Source: Streptomyces sp. CB01373
GTDB lineage: Bacteria; Actinomycetota; Actinomycetes; Streptomycetales; Streptomycetaceae
Direction of reading: 5' to 3'
DNA length: 64,000 bases
NCBI RefSeq assembly: GCF_002803075.1
Contig: NZ_NNBK01000014.1
Location: forward strand, 124,001 to 188,000
The notes under the pieces were generated by a model, which was not told where the DNA came from, did not search any database, and saw only the letters and a program-made list of their open reading frames with translations. Below, in pieces: positions 35,857 through 44,513 of this stretch; within the stretch, counting starts at the first letter, position 1, and every line of letters starts with the position of its first letter. Both the position numbers and the translations under genes were made by a program.

Positions 35857-37197
35857 ATGACACAGGAGATCACCGAGGCCGGCCCTGTCGAGGCCGGCGC
35901 GGAGCTGCCGGGGAGGCAGGCGCAGGCGCTGCCCCCGGAGTTCTTCACCCACCCGATCGACGACCGGAACGCGACCTACGCGCAGCTGCGGTCGTCCTGC
36001 CCCGTGCGTGCCATCAACCATCCGCCCGGTGCCGAGGCGTACATCGTGTCGGACTACGACACGGCGCTGAAGGCGTTCGGCGACGGCCGTATCTCCAAGT
36101 CCCTGGACAACGCGCCGAAGTGGTTCCGCGACCAGCTCTTCGACAACAGCCCCGTCCAGGCCCGCAACATGCTCATCGCGGACGCCCCGGAACACTCGCG
36201 GCTGCGCAAGCTGGTCAGCAAGTCCTTCGTTCCGCGCCGCATGGAGAAGCTGCGCCCGCGCATCCAGGAGATCGCCGACGACCTCATCGACGCGTTCCCG
36301 GAGTCGGGCGAGATCGACCTGATGGAGTTCGCCCGCGTCCTGCCCGTCATGGTCATCTTCGAGTACCTGCGCGTGGATGTCTCGGACCGCGAGATGCTCT
36401 ACGACTGGTCCAAGATCCTCGGCGGTGCCCCGTACGCGGACGAGGAGGCCAACAACCGCCTCAAGCAGGTGAGTTCCGCCTTCGAGCAGTACATCCTCGA
36501 TCTCCTCGAGGCGCGCCGCTCCGACCTGGGCGACGACCTGGTGAGCCAGCTCCTCCGCGCTGCCGACGAGGAGGGCACGTTCACCATCGACGAGATCGCC
36601 TCGACGATGTCCCTGGTGATCATCGCGGGCCAGCGCACCACCACGAACCTCATCGGCAACGGCGTTCACGCCCTGCTCACCCACCGCGACCAGTTCGACC
36701 TGCTGCGCTCCCAGCCCGATCTGGTGGTCTCGGCAGTCGAGGAGTTCCTGCGCTACGAGTCGCCGAGCTACCGCGGCACCCTGCGCGTCGCCGCGCAGGA
36801 CATGGAGATCGGCGACGTCCCCATCGGCAAGGAGGCGTTCGTCCACCTGCTGATCGCCGCCGCCAACCGCGACCCGAACATCTTCGACGACCCCGACCGT
36901 CTGGACATCACCCGCACCAACAACCGCCATCTCACCTTCGGCCACGGCCCGCACTTCTGCCCGGGGGCCCCGCTGTCCCGGCTGGAGGGCCATGTCGTCT
37001 TCCCCACGCTGCTGCGCCGGCTTGAGGGCCTGACTCTGGCCATCGACCCGGCGGACACCGAGTGGGTGTACGACAACTCGGTCAGCCGCGGTCTGGCGAA
37101 GCTGCCGGTGTCGTACGAGCGTCTGCGGCCCCGCGCCGCCGACTCCTCCGAGGAGTCGGCCATGACCGGCTGCCCCGTCGCCCACGGGGGTTCCTGA
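35857..37197 (+). CDS. Cytochrome P450 (CYP107-like)
   Basis: A 446-residue P450. Haem loop FGHGPHFCPGAPLSR (Cys368), ExxR in EEFLRYESP, and C-helix ADAPEHSRLRKLV. The I-helix is IIAGQRTTTNLI, where the acidic residue normally before the Thr pair is Arg, as an acid is also missing in the other P450 of this cluster. Start ATG 35857 follows CAAGGAG. Likely a tailoring oxidase; electrons may come from the ferredoxin at 21811-22134. The next gene starts 2 bases after its stop. Confidence 0.92.
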   Translation: MTQEITEAGPVEAGAELPGRQAQALPPEFFTHPIDDRNATYAQLRSSCPVRAINHPPGAEAYIVSDYDTALKAFGDGRISKSLDNAPKWFRDQLFDNSPVQARNMLIADAPEHSRLRKLVSKSFVPRRMEKLRPRIQEIADDLIDAFPESGEIDLMEFARVLPVMVIFEYLRVDVSDREMLYDWSKILGGAPYADEEANNRLKQVSSAFEQYILDLLEARRSDLGDDLVSQLLRAADEEGTFTIDEIASTMSLVIIAGQRTTTNLIGNGVHALLTHRDQFDLLRSQPDLVVSAVEEFLRYESPSYRGTLRVAAQDMEIGDVPIGKEAFVHLLIAAANRDPNIFDDPDRLDITRTNNRHLTFGHGPHFCPGAPLSRLEGHVVFPTLLRRLEGLTLAIDPADTEWVYDNSVSRGLAKLPVSYERLRPRAADSSEESAMTGCPVAHGGS

Positions 37198-37199
37198 GC

Positions 37200-38213
37200 A
37201 TGCGGATCCTCGTATTGGGCGGTACGGCCTTCCTGTCGCACGCCGTCGCCGCCGATGCCGTACGCCGAGGGCACGAGGTCGTTTGCGCGGCGCGCGGCAC
37301 CTCCGGGAACGTCCCGGAGGGTGCCACGCTCGTCAAGGTCGACCGGCACGCCCCCGACGGCCTCGCCCCGCTGGCGGGCATCGACTTCGACGCGGTGGTG
37401 GACGTGGCCACCATGTCGTACCCGTGGGTCCGGGAGGCGCTGCGGGTGCTCGGCACGCGCGCCCGGCACTGGACGTTCGTATCATCCATCAACGTGTACG
37501 CCGACGCCGTCACCGCCGGGCAGAACGAGGACGCGGCCCTCCACGAGCCCGCCGAGTCGGGCGCGTCGGCACTCGAACGGATCGAGCACCCGCATCTCTA
37601 CGGCGCCATCAAGGTCGCCTGCGAGAACGCGGTGCGCGCCGCCCTGGACGAGCGGGCGCTGATCGTGCGCTCCGGGCTCATCGTGGGCCCCGGCGACGTC
37701 TCCGACCGCTTCGGCTACTGGCCCGCGCGGATCTCCCGCGGCGGCCGCGTCGCCGTACCGGACGTCCCCGAGCAGCCCACGCAGGTGCTCGACGTACGTG
37801 ACCTCGCGGCGTGGATCGTCGGCGCGGGCGAACAGGGCATCGCAGGCACCTACAACGGAGTCGGCCCCAGCCTGCCCTTCGGCAACCTGCTCGACCTGAT
37901 CGTCAAGACGGTCGGCGCACCGGACACCGACCTCGTGCCGGTCTCCGAGGAGCACCTGGACCGGGCCGGGGTGCAGGTGTGGCGGGGACCGAAGTCGCTG
38001 CCGCTGTGGGTGCCCCCGGAGGACCGCGGATTCATGGCCCACGACCACACCCGGGCCGTCGCCGCCGGTCTCACCCACCGCCCGATCGAGGACGTCGTCC
38101 GCGACGTCCTCGCCCACGAGCGTCGCCTCGGTCTCGACCGCGAGCGCGAGGCGGGGCTCACCCCGGCCGAGGAGGCCGAGCTGCTGCGGAAGCCGGGGGG
38201 AGAACCACGATGA
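37200..38213 (+). CDS. NAD-dependent epimerase/reductase (SDR)
   Basis: A 337-residue short-chain dehydrogenase of the extended or atypical type. It begins MRILVLGGTAFLSHAV, an altered GGTGFLG nucleotide-binding loop, has the SS pair in TFVSSINVYADA and a YxxxK pair in YGAIK. The C-terminal half binds the substrate. ATG 37200 is 2 bases after the P450 stop, and its stop overlaps the next gene (ATGA). It probably oxidises, reduces or epimerises a hydroxyl group introduced by the P450. Confidence 0.85.
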   Translation: MRILVLGGTAFLSHAVAADAVRRGHEVVCAARGTSGNVPEGATLVKVDRHAPDGLAPLAGIDFDAVVDVATMSYPWVREALRVLGTRARHWTFVSSINVYADAVTAGQNEDAALHEPAESGASALERIEHPHLYGAIKVACENAVRAALDERALIVRSGLIVGPGDVSDRFGYWPARISRGGRVAVPDVPEQPTQVLDVRDLAAWIVGAGEQGIAGTYNGVGPSLPFGNLLDLIVKTVGAPDTDLVPVSEEHLDRAGVQVWRGPKSLPLWVPPEDRGFMAHDHTRAVAAGLTHRPIEDVVRDVLAHERRLGLDREREAGLTPAEEAELLRKPGGEPR

Positions 38214-39004
38214 GCGCGAACAGCTGGCGCAGGATCGGCGAGGGCGACCCGGCCCGTACGGTCCTGGCGGTCGACTTCGACTCCACCGGCAGGCCGGAGG
38301 CCGACTTCCGCCGCCTCGCCGCGCGTCTGACGCCACGGGAGATCTGGCAGACCGCCCAGCCCGCCGAGGCCGAGAACGAGCTGCTGTCGGCGCAGGACTA
38401 TCTGCGCCGGTGGCGCCGGCTCCCGGAGGGCCCCCGGCACATCGACACCGTCATGGGCTACTGCGTCGGCGGTGTGTTCGCCGCCGCGCTCGCCGACGAG
38501 ATCGCCTCGGAGCAGGGGGAGCGGCCGGCGCTGCTGCTGCTCGACCCCGAGCCGGTGGCCCGGCTGAGCCTGTACCGCGACTTCCGCAAGACCGTCGACA
38601 CCCTCACGGTGGTGCCGGAACAGGAGCGGTCCGACGCGGTCGCCGAGGTCCTGGCGGTCTGCGAGGCGGCCGGCGAGGAGGACTTCACCGCCACCGCGGC
38701 CCAGGTCGTCAAGGTCTACGAGACCGTCGCCGGCACCGCGTTCGACCTGCTCGGGTTCGACGAGGAGACCAGCGAGGACCTGCTCGGCCTGTTCCGGTCC
38801 TACGTCTCCTACCTGCACGCGGCCCGGCAACTGCACCCGGAGGAGGGCTGGGCCGCGGCGCTCGCCCTGACCTCGGCGCACGGCGGTCCGGGTGCCGTGC
38901 ACGCACGCGCCGTACGGCGCTTCCCCGTGGACACCGCGACTCTGCTCGACACCCCGGACGTGGCCGAGGCCGTACACCGATTCCTGTTGGAGCGTGGCGC
39001 ATGA
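38210..39004 (+). CDS. Thioesterase-like protein with Cys elbow and no clear catalytic His
   Basis: A 264-residue protein with an alpha/beta-hydrolase outline related to NRPS/PKS thioesterases: an early strand TVLAVDFD, a nucleophile elbow, a helical lid with acidic stretches and a C-terminal VAEAVHRFLLERG. The elbow is GYCVGG with Cys85 in place of Ser; dienelactone hydrolases and a few beta-lactone/beta-lactam-forming TEs also use Cys. The segment where thioesterases carry GGHF reads FPVDTATLLDTP, so the His appears lost. It may be an acyl-transfer or cyclising enzyme with unusual chemistry, or a non-catalytic partner. ATGA overlaps link it to both neighbours. Confidence 0.65.
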   Translation: MSANSWRRIGEGDPARTVLAVDFDSTGRPEADFRRLAARLTPREIWQTAQPAEAENELLSAQDYLRRWRRLPEGPRHIDTVMGYCVGGVFAAALADEIASEQGERPALLLLDPEPVARLSLYRDFRKTVDTLTVVPEQERSDAVAEVLAVCEAAGEEDFTATAAQVVKVYETVAGTAFDLLGFDEETSEDLLGLFRSYVSYLHAARQLHPEEGWAAALALTSAHGGPGAVHARAVRRFPVDTATLLDTPDVAEAVHRFLLERGA

Positions 39005-41331
39005 CCGTGCACGACACACAAGCACCGCGGACCACGTCCGCGGGAGGGATCCTCCTCGACGACGTCACCGCGTCGTCGGCCGCCGACTGGGCCGACCACG
39101 TCCTCGCCTGCGCTGCGGCCTACCGCTACCGGCTGACCTCGGAGGGGGACGTGGAGCTCAGGGTGGCCGGCCTGCCCGGGCCGCTCAGGCTCCGCGTCGA
39201 GCCCACGACGACCCTGGCCGAGCTGGTGGAGCGGGTCCGCGCGGCCCGCACCTCGCCGGTCACGGCCGAGGCCGTCGCCGCGCCCGGCGGCACACAGGTG
39301 CTCCTCGACGCGGGCCCGGTGGCGGTGGACGGCCTCGCCCTCGTCCTCACCCTCGACGCGGACGGCCGCCTTGACGCCCGGGCGCGGGGCAACCCGGAGC
39401 GCCACAGCGACGAGGAGTTGGCGGCGCACACCGACCGTCTCAGCCACTTCACCCGGCGCCTCCTGGAGGCCGGCCCGACGGCCGAGGTGGGCGGCGTCGA
39501 GCTGCTCACGCCTGCCGAGCACCACCAGATCATGCACGTGTGGAACGACACCGCGCACCCGGTGCCGACCCTGACGCTTCCCGAGCTGGTCGAGGCGAAC
39601 ACCGCGGCGCATCCGGAGCGGACCGCCCTCAGCCACCGTGACCAGCGGCTCAGCTACGCCGAGCTGGACGGGCGCGCCAGCCGGATCGCCCGGCTGCTGA
39701 TCGCCGACGGCGCCGGCCACGGGGACATCGTCGCCATGGTGCTGCCGCGGTCGGTCGACTACGTCGTCACGGCCCTCGCCATCGTCAAGACGGGCGCCGC
39801 CTATCTGCCGGTGGACACGAGCTACCCGGTGGAACGCATCAACCAGGTCCTCGCCGACGCCGGGGTCACCCATGTGGTGACCGTGCGGGAGCTGACGGAC
39901 TCGGTCCTGGTGCCCGCGCGGCAGTTGGTCCTGGACGACCCGGACGCCGTGGCCCGGCTCGCGGCGGCCACCCCGGCTCCGCCCACGGACGCCGACCGGC
40001 GCGCACCGCTCACCCCCGACTCCCCGGCCTACGTGCTCTACACCTCGGGTTCGACGGGACGCCCCAAGGGCGTGGTGGTCGCCCACCGTGCCATCACCAA
40101 CCGGCTGCACCACATGCAGCACCAGATGCCGCTGGGGCCGAACGACCGGCTGCTGCAGAAGACGCCGGCCGGGTTCGACGTGACCGTGCGCGAGGTGTTC
40201 TGGCCGCTGCTCGCCGGGGCGTCGATCGTGGTCGCCGACCCCGACGGGCACCGCGACCCCGCGTACCTGGCCGAGACGATCGCCACCGAGAACATCACCA
40301 TCACGCACTTCGTGCCCTCCGGCCTGAAGGTTTTCCTGCGGGAGCCGGGCGCCGCCGCCTGTACGAGCCTGCGCCGTGTGGTGTGCGGCGGCGAGGCCCT
40401 GCCCGCCGAACTGCAGGCGTGGTTCTCCTCGGTCCTCGACGCCGACCTGTTCAACGTCTACGGCCCCACCGAGGCGGCCGTGGACGTGACCTCGATGCTG
40501 TGCCCGAAGAAGCCCGAGCCCGGCCCGGTGCTGATCGGCCGGCCGGTATGGAACACCCGCCTCTACGTGCTCGACGAGCAGCGCCGCCAGCTGCCGCCCG
40601 GGGTGACCGGCGAGCTGTACCTCGCCGGTGTCCAGCTGGCCGAGGGATACCTGGGCCGGCCCGACCTGACCGCTGAGCGCTTCGTCGACGACCCGTACGG
40701 CGGGCCCGGCGCCCGCATGTACCGGTCCGGGGACGCGGCGCGCTGGCGGGCCGACGGCGTCATCGAGTTCTTCGGCCGGCTCGACCACCAGGTCAAGATC
40801 CGAGGGTTCCGGGTCGAGCTGGGGGAGATCGAGTCCGTCCTGCTGCGCGACGGGCAGCTCAGCCAGGCGGTCTGCCTCGTCCGCGAGGACACTCCGGGCG
40901 ACCAGAGGCTGGTGGCGTACGTGGTCTCCGCGAACGACGCGGCCCCCGACCTGGACAAGCTGCGCGCGCAGGCCGAGTCGGCGCTGCCCGACTACATGGT
41001 GCCGAGCGCGTTCGTCGTCCTGGAGCGGCTGCCGCTCACCGCCAACGAGAAGCTGGACCAGGGGGCCCTGCCCCGGCCCGAGTCCCAGGTGGCCCGCGCG
41101 GGACGTGAACCGGCCACGGCGGGGGAGATCCTGGTGGCCGAGCTGTTCACCGAGCTTCTCGGCATCCGGGACGTCGGCGTCGAGCAGCACTTCTTCACCT
41201 CCGGCGGCAACTCCCTTCTGGCCAGCCGGCTGATCAACGACATCCACGAGCGCTCGGGTGTGCGCCTGCGGATCAGGCAGCTCTTCCAGGATCCGACCGT
41301 CGGCGCGATCGCCGGCCTCATCACCCCGTAG
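39001..41331 (+). CDS. NRPS loading didomain, A-PCP with vestigial C-like N-terminus
   Basis: A 776-residue protein. Residues 1 to about 165 resemble only the end of a condensation domain and its linker to A, with no HHxxxDG. The adenylation domain (about 170-690) has LYTSGSTGRPKG, FNVYGPTEAA, MYRSGDAAR, KIRGFRVELGEIE and a core Lys in TANEKLDQ. The carrier Ser is Ser738 in TSGGNSLLAS. The aligned code D-V-R-H-V-G-V-V-D-K is nearest the Ser code but has Arg at the third position and Gly at the sixth, so the substrate is uncertain, perhaps a polar or acidic amino acid. It likely supplies the amino acid oxidised by a P450. Confidence 0.9.
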   Translation: MTVHDTQAPRTTSAGGILLDDVTASSAADWADHVLACAAAYRYRLTSEGDVELRVAGLPGPLRLRVEPTTTLAELVERVRAARTSPVTAEAVAAPGGTQVLLDAGPVAVDGLALVLTLDADGRLDARARGNPERHSDEELAAHTDRLSHFTRRLLEAGPTAEVGGVELLTPAEHHQIMHVWNDTAHPVPTLTLPELVEANTAAHPERTALSHRDQRLSYAELDGRASRIARLLIADGAGHGDIVAMVLPRSVDYVVTALAIVKTGAAYLPVDTSYPVERINQVLADAGVTHVVTVRELTDSVLVPARQLVLDDPDAVARLAAATPAPPTDADRRAPLTPDSPAYVLYTSGSTGRPKGVVVAHRAITNRLHHMQHQMPLGPNDRLLQKTPAGFDVTVREVFWPLLAGASIVVADPDGHRDPAYLAETIATENITITHFVPSGLKVFLREPGAAACTSLRRVVCGGEALPAELQAWFSSVLDADLFNVYGPTEAAVDVTSMLCPKKPEPGPVLIGRPVWNTRLYVLDEQRRQLPPGVTGELYLAGVQLAEGYLGRPDLTAERFVDDPYGGPGARMYRSGDAARWRADGVIEFFGRLDHQVKIRGFRVELGEIESVLLRDGQLSQAVCLVREDTPGDQRLVAYVVSANDAAPDLDKLRAQAESALPDYMVPSAFVVLERLPLTANEKLDQGALPRPESQVARAGREPATAGEILVAELFTELLGIRDVGVEQHFFTSGGNSLLASRLINDIHERSGVRLRIRQLFQDPTVGAIAGLITP

Positions 41332-41363
41332 ACCGCCCACATCAGCCCGTGGGCCGCGCCCGC

Positions 41364-41395
41364 GGCGGTGCCGGCACACCCCTGCCGGCACCGCC
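41364..41395. terminator. Hairpin after the NRPS operon
   Basis: GGCGGTGCCGGCA (41364-41376) pairs perfectly with TGCCGGCACCGCC (41383-41395) around a 6-base loop, 33 bases after the A-PCP stop. It ends the main operon or attenuates into the homoserine dehydrogenase gene. Confidence 0.65.
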
Positions 41396-41503
41396 CGGGC
41401 TCGCCACCGTGGACGCGGGACCGCCCGCCGGGCGTCCACGCCCTTTCCCCTCCCGGCCGACCACGGCCCTCTCACTTCGGTCTCGGAAACGGAGCAGTCC
41501 GAC

Positions 41504-42784
41504 ATGCGCACTCTGAAGGTAGCTCTGCTGGGTTGCGGCGTCGTCGGCAGCGATGTCGCACGGTATCTGGCGGCTCACGAAGCCGACCTCACCGCACGCA
41601 TCGGCGCCCGGGTGGAGCTCGCCGGGGTGGCGGTGCGCCGCGCGGACCTGCCTCGCCCCGGCATCCCCTCCCACCTCGTCACCACCGACGCGGACGCCCT
41701 GGTGACCCGGGGCGACATCGACGTCGTGATCGAGGTCATCGGCGGCGTCGACCGCCCGTACGACCTGATCACGAAGGTGTTCGCCCACGGCGCCTCCGTC
41801 GTCAGCGCCAACAAGGCCCTGATCGCCACCGAGGGCGCCGCACTGCACGCCGCCGCCCGCGACAGCGGCGTCGACCTGTTCTACGAGGCCGCGGTGGCCG
41901 GTGCCGTACCCCTGCTGCGGCCGTTGCGCGAGTCCCTGGCCGGCGACCGGGTCACCCGGGTGCTCGGCATCGTCAACGGCACCACCAACTTCATCCTCGA
42001 CCGCATGGACACCGCCGGCTGGGAGTACCCGAGGGCACTGAAGGAAGCCATGGCCCTCGGCTACGCGGAGGCCGATCCGACCGCTGACGTCGAGGGCCAC
42101 GACGCGGCCGCCAAGGCGGCCATCCTCGCCGGGCTCGCGTTCAACACCCGGGTCCGCCTCGACCAGGTGCACCGCGAGGGCATCACTGACATCACCGCAG
42201 CGGACATGGCCGCCGCCCGGTCCGTGGGCCGGGTGGTCAAACTCCTCGCCGTCTGCGACCGCGCCCCGGACGGCGACATCACCGTCCGGGTACACCCGGC
42301 GATGCTGCCCGCCGGCCATCCGCTGGCCTCGGTGCGCGACGCGTTCAACGCGGTGTTCGTGGAGGCCGACGCCTCGGGGCAGCTGATGTTCTACGGCCCC
42401 GGCGCCGGCGGGGCGCCCACGGCCGCCTCCGTGCTCGGCGACCTCGTCGCCGCCTGCCGCAACCGGCTCGCCGGTGTCACAGCGTCCGACGACACGGCGT
42501 ACGAACGACGCCGGGTCCGGCCGATCGGGGACGTGATCACCCGCTACCACATCACCCTGGACGTGACGGACCAGCAGGGCGTCGTCGGCGCCGTGATCGC
42601 CGTACTCGAACGCCACGGGGTGTCCGTCGAGGACTTCCGGCAGACGCGTGCCGACGGCGGCGCCCGGCTGTTCCTGTCCACCCAGCGCGCCCTGGACGGG
42701 GCGCTCTCCGCGGCCGTGGCGGCACTGCGCGACCTGACCCAGGTGCGGGGCGTGCCGCGCACCATCCGCACCGAGGCCCTCTGA
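41504..42784 (+). CDS. hom: Homoserine dehydrogenase within the cluster
   Basis: A 426-residue enzyme reducing aspartate semialdehyde to homoserine with NAD(P)H. The nucleotide loop is LLGCGVVGSDVARYL, the catalytic Lys region is VSANKALIA, the substrate domain has IVNGTTNFIL, and the C-terminal ACT domain (HITLDVTDQQGVVGAVI) suggests feedback control. ATG 41504 has GGAG nine bases upstream; the longer open frame begins inside the NRPS gene. Streptomyces normally carries hom with thrC-thrB, so this is probably a second copy supplying homoserine or threonine for the product, or a resistant version of a target. A decayed threonine aldolase follows it. Confidence 0.9.
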   Translation: MRTLKVALLGCGVVGSDVARYLAAHEADLTARIGARVELAGVAVRRADLPRPGIPSHLVTTDADALVTRGDIDVVIEVIGGVDRPYDLITKVFAHGASVVSANKALIATEGAALHAAARDSGVDLFYEAAVAGAVPLLRPLRESLAGDRVTRVLGIVNGTTNFILDRMDTAGWEYPRALKEAMALGYAEADPTADVEGHDAAAKAAILAGLAFNTRVRLDQVHREGITDITAADMAAARSVGRVVKLLAVCDRAPDGDITVRVHPAMLPAGHPLASVRDAFNAVFVEADASGQLMFYGPGAGGAPTAASVLGDLVAACRNRLAGVTASDDTAYERRRVRPIGDVITRYHITLDVTDQQGVVGAVIAVLERHGVSVEDFRQTRADGGARLFLSTQRALDGALSAAVAALRDLTQVRGVPRTIRTEAL

Positions 42785-42861
42785 CCGCGGGGGCCTTCGA
42801 CCGCCACCCGTACGCTCCCGGCCGGAAGGGCCGCACGCCCCCCGCCACGAACCCACCCGGC

Positions 42862-43413
42862 GTGGTTTCGCCGGCGACAACCACGCCGGGGTCCACCCCG
42901 AGGCGCTGGTGGCGATCGCCCGCGCCGACGGCGGCCACCAGCCGAGCTACGGCGGTGACGTCCACACCGAACGACTGGGGCGGACCGTCCGGGGCCACTC
43001 CGGTCCCGCAGCGGACGTTCACCCGGTCCTGAGCGGCACCGGGGCCAACGTGGCGGCGCCGCAGGCCATGCTCGACGTCTGCCAGGCCGTCATCTGCACC
43101 GGACACAGCCCAAGGTCGTCTCCCTCACCCAGTGCACCGAGACCGGGCTCCGCCACACCGACGACGAGATCCACGCCCTCTGCGAGCAGGCCCACGGCCT
43201 GGGCCTGCTGGTACACATGGACGGCGCCCGGGGCCAACCACGTCTTCGCCGTCCTGCCACCGGACGTCACGCGGCGACTGCTGAAACGCTTCCCGTTCCG
43301 ACGTCTGGAACGAGCGCACCGGTGAGGTCCGTTGGGTGACCGCCTTCGACACCACCGAGGAGGACGGGGACACGTTCGCGGTCGCCATCGGGGAGGAACT
43401 CGGGGCCGGCTGA
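42862..43413 (+). pseudogene. Degenerate threonine aldolase (beta-eliminating lyase)
   Basis: Pieces of a PLP threonine aldolase appear in order but in different frames: GDNHAGVHPEALVAIARADG, GHQPSYGGDVHTERLG, VLSGTGANVAAPQAML, PKVVSLTQCTETGL, GLLVHMDGAR, NHVFAVLPPDVTRRLLKRFP and GEVRWVTAFDTTEED. The catalytic Lys region and about half the middle of the enzyme are deleted, and several frameshifts separate the pieces. It lies directly after hom on the same strand, so the pair probably once handled homoserine-threonine-glycine chemistry together. It cannot make an active enzyme. Confidence 0.8.
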
Positions 43414-43421
43414 GGCAAACA

Positions 43422-43460
43422 GAAGGCGGCACCACCGGTCGAACCGGTGGTACCGCCTTC
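43422..43460. terminator. Strong bidirectional terminator
   Basis: GAAGGCGG and ACCACCGGT (43422-43439, interrupted by one base) pair with ACCGGTGGT and CCGCCTTC (43443-43460) around a 3-base loop: 17 pairs with one mismatch. It separates the hom/aldolase unit from the convergent korAB operon. Confidence 0.85.
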
Positions 43461-43469
43461 CGCTCAGGA

Positions 43470-44513
43470 TCAGCCGACGACGGTCCAGGTGTCGCCACCG
43501 GCGAGCAGCGCCGCCAGATCCCCCTTGCCGTATCGCTCGATCGCGGTGTCGAGCTGGTCGGCCATCTCTGTGTCGTAGACGGCCCGTTCCACCGAGCGGA
43601 ACACACCGATCGGGGTGCGGTGCAGCGTGTCCGGGTCCGCCAGCCGCGACAGCGCGAAGGCGGCAGTGGGGGACGGGGTGTGGGCGTCGTGGACCAGGAC
43701 CTGTGCCTCGTTCTCCGGGGTCACCGTGACCACTCTCAGGTCGCCGGTGAGCTGGTCCCGTACCACCCCCTGCGACAGGTCGCCGCCGAAGCGGATCGGC
43801 TTGCCGTGCTCCAGTCGGATCACTGCCTCCTCGGCCCGCTGCCCCGGTTTTGAATTGGATGCGGTCTTGAGGGCGTCGAAGGCGCCGTCGTTGAAGATGT
43901 TGCAGTTCTGGTAGATCTCCACCAGCGCGGTGCCCGGGTGGGCGGCGGCCTGACGCAGCACCTCGGTGAGGTGCTTGCGGTCGGAGTCGATCGTGCGGGC
44001 CACGAAGGACGCCTCCGCGCCGATCGCCAGGGACACCGGGTTGAAGGGCGCGTCCAGCGAGCCCATCGGCGTCGACTTGGTGATCTTGCCGACTTCCGAG
44101 GTCGGCGAGTACTGCCCCTTGGTCAGGCCGTAGATCCGGTTGTTGAACAGCAGGATCTTGAGGTTGACGTTGCGGCGCAGGGCGTGGATCAGGTGGTTGC
44201 CACCGATCGAGAGCGCGTCACCGTCACCCGTCACCACCCACACGCTCAGGTCCCGTCTGCTGGTGGCAAGTCCGGTGGCGATGGCGGGGGCGCGGCCGTG
44301 GATGGAGTGCATCCCGTAGGTGTTCATGTAGTACGGGAAGCGCGAGGAGCAGCCGATGCCCGAGACGAACACGATGTTCTCGCGGGCCACGCACAGCTCC
44401 GGCATGAAACCCTGCACGGCGGCGAGGATCGCGTAGTCACCGCAGCCCGGGCACCAGCGCACTTCCTGATCGGACTTGAAGTGCTTGGGCAGGAGGCGGA
44501 GTTCAGTGGTCAT
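43470..44513 (-). CDS. korB: 2-oxoacid:ferredoxin oxidoreductase, beta subunit
   Basis: A 347-residue thiamine-diphosphate and iron-sulfur subunit. It has CPGCGDYAIL near the start (cluster and cofactor region), SGIGCSSRFPYY, HGRAPAIATG and the ThDP motif VVTGDGDALSIG, then NNRIYGLTKGQYSPTS, all typical of KorB/OorB. It works with the alpha subunit next door, oxidising 2-oxoglutarate or another 2-oxoacid to the CoA ester while reducing ferredoxin. Its start overlaps korA by 11 bases. A ferredoxin is encoded in the left-going operon. Confidence 0.93.
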   Translation of the reverse strand: MTTELRLLPKHFKSDQEVRWCPGCGDYAILAAVQGFMPELCVARENIVFVSGIGCSSRFPYYMNTYGMHSIHGRAPAIATGLATSRRDLSVWVVTGDGDALSIGGNHLIHALRRNVNLKILLFNNRIYGLTKGQYSPTSEVGKITKSTPMGSLDAPFNPVSLAIGAEASFVARTIDSDRKHLTEVLRQAAAHPGTALVEIYQNCNIFNDGAFDALKTASNSKPGQRAEEAVIRLEHGKPIRFGGDLSQGVVRDQLTGDLRVVTVTPENEAQVLVHDAHTPSPTAAFALSRLADPDTLHRTPIGVFRSVERAVYDTEMADQLDTAIERYGKGDLAALLAGGDTWTVVG

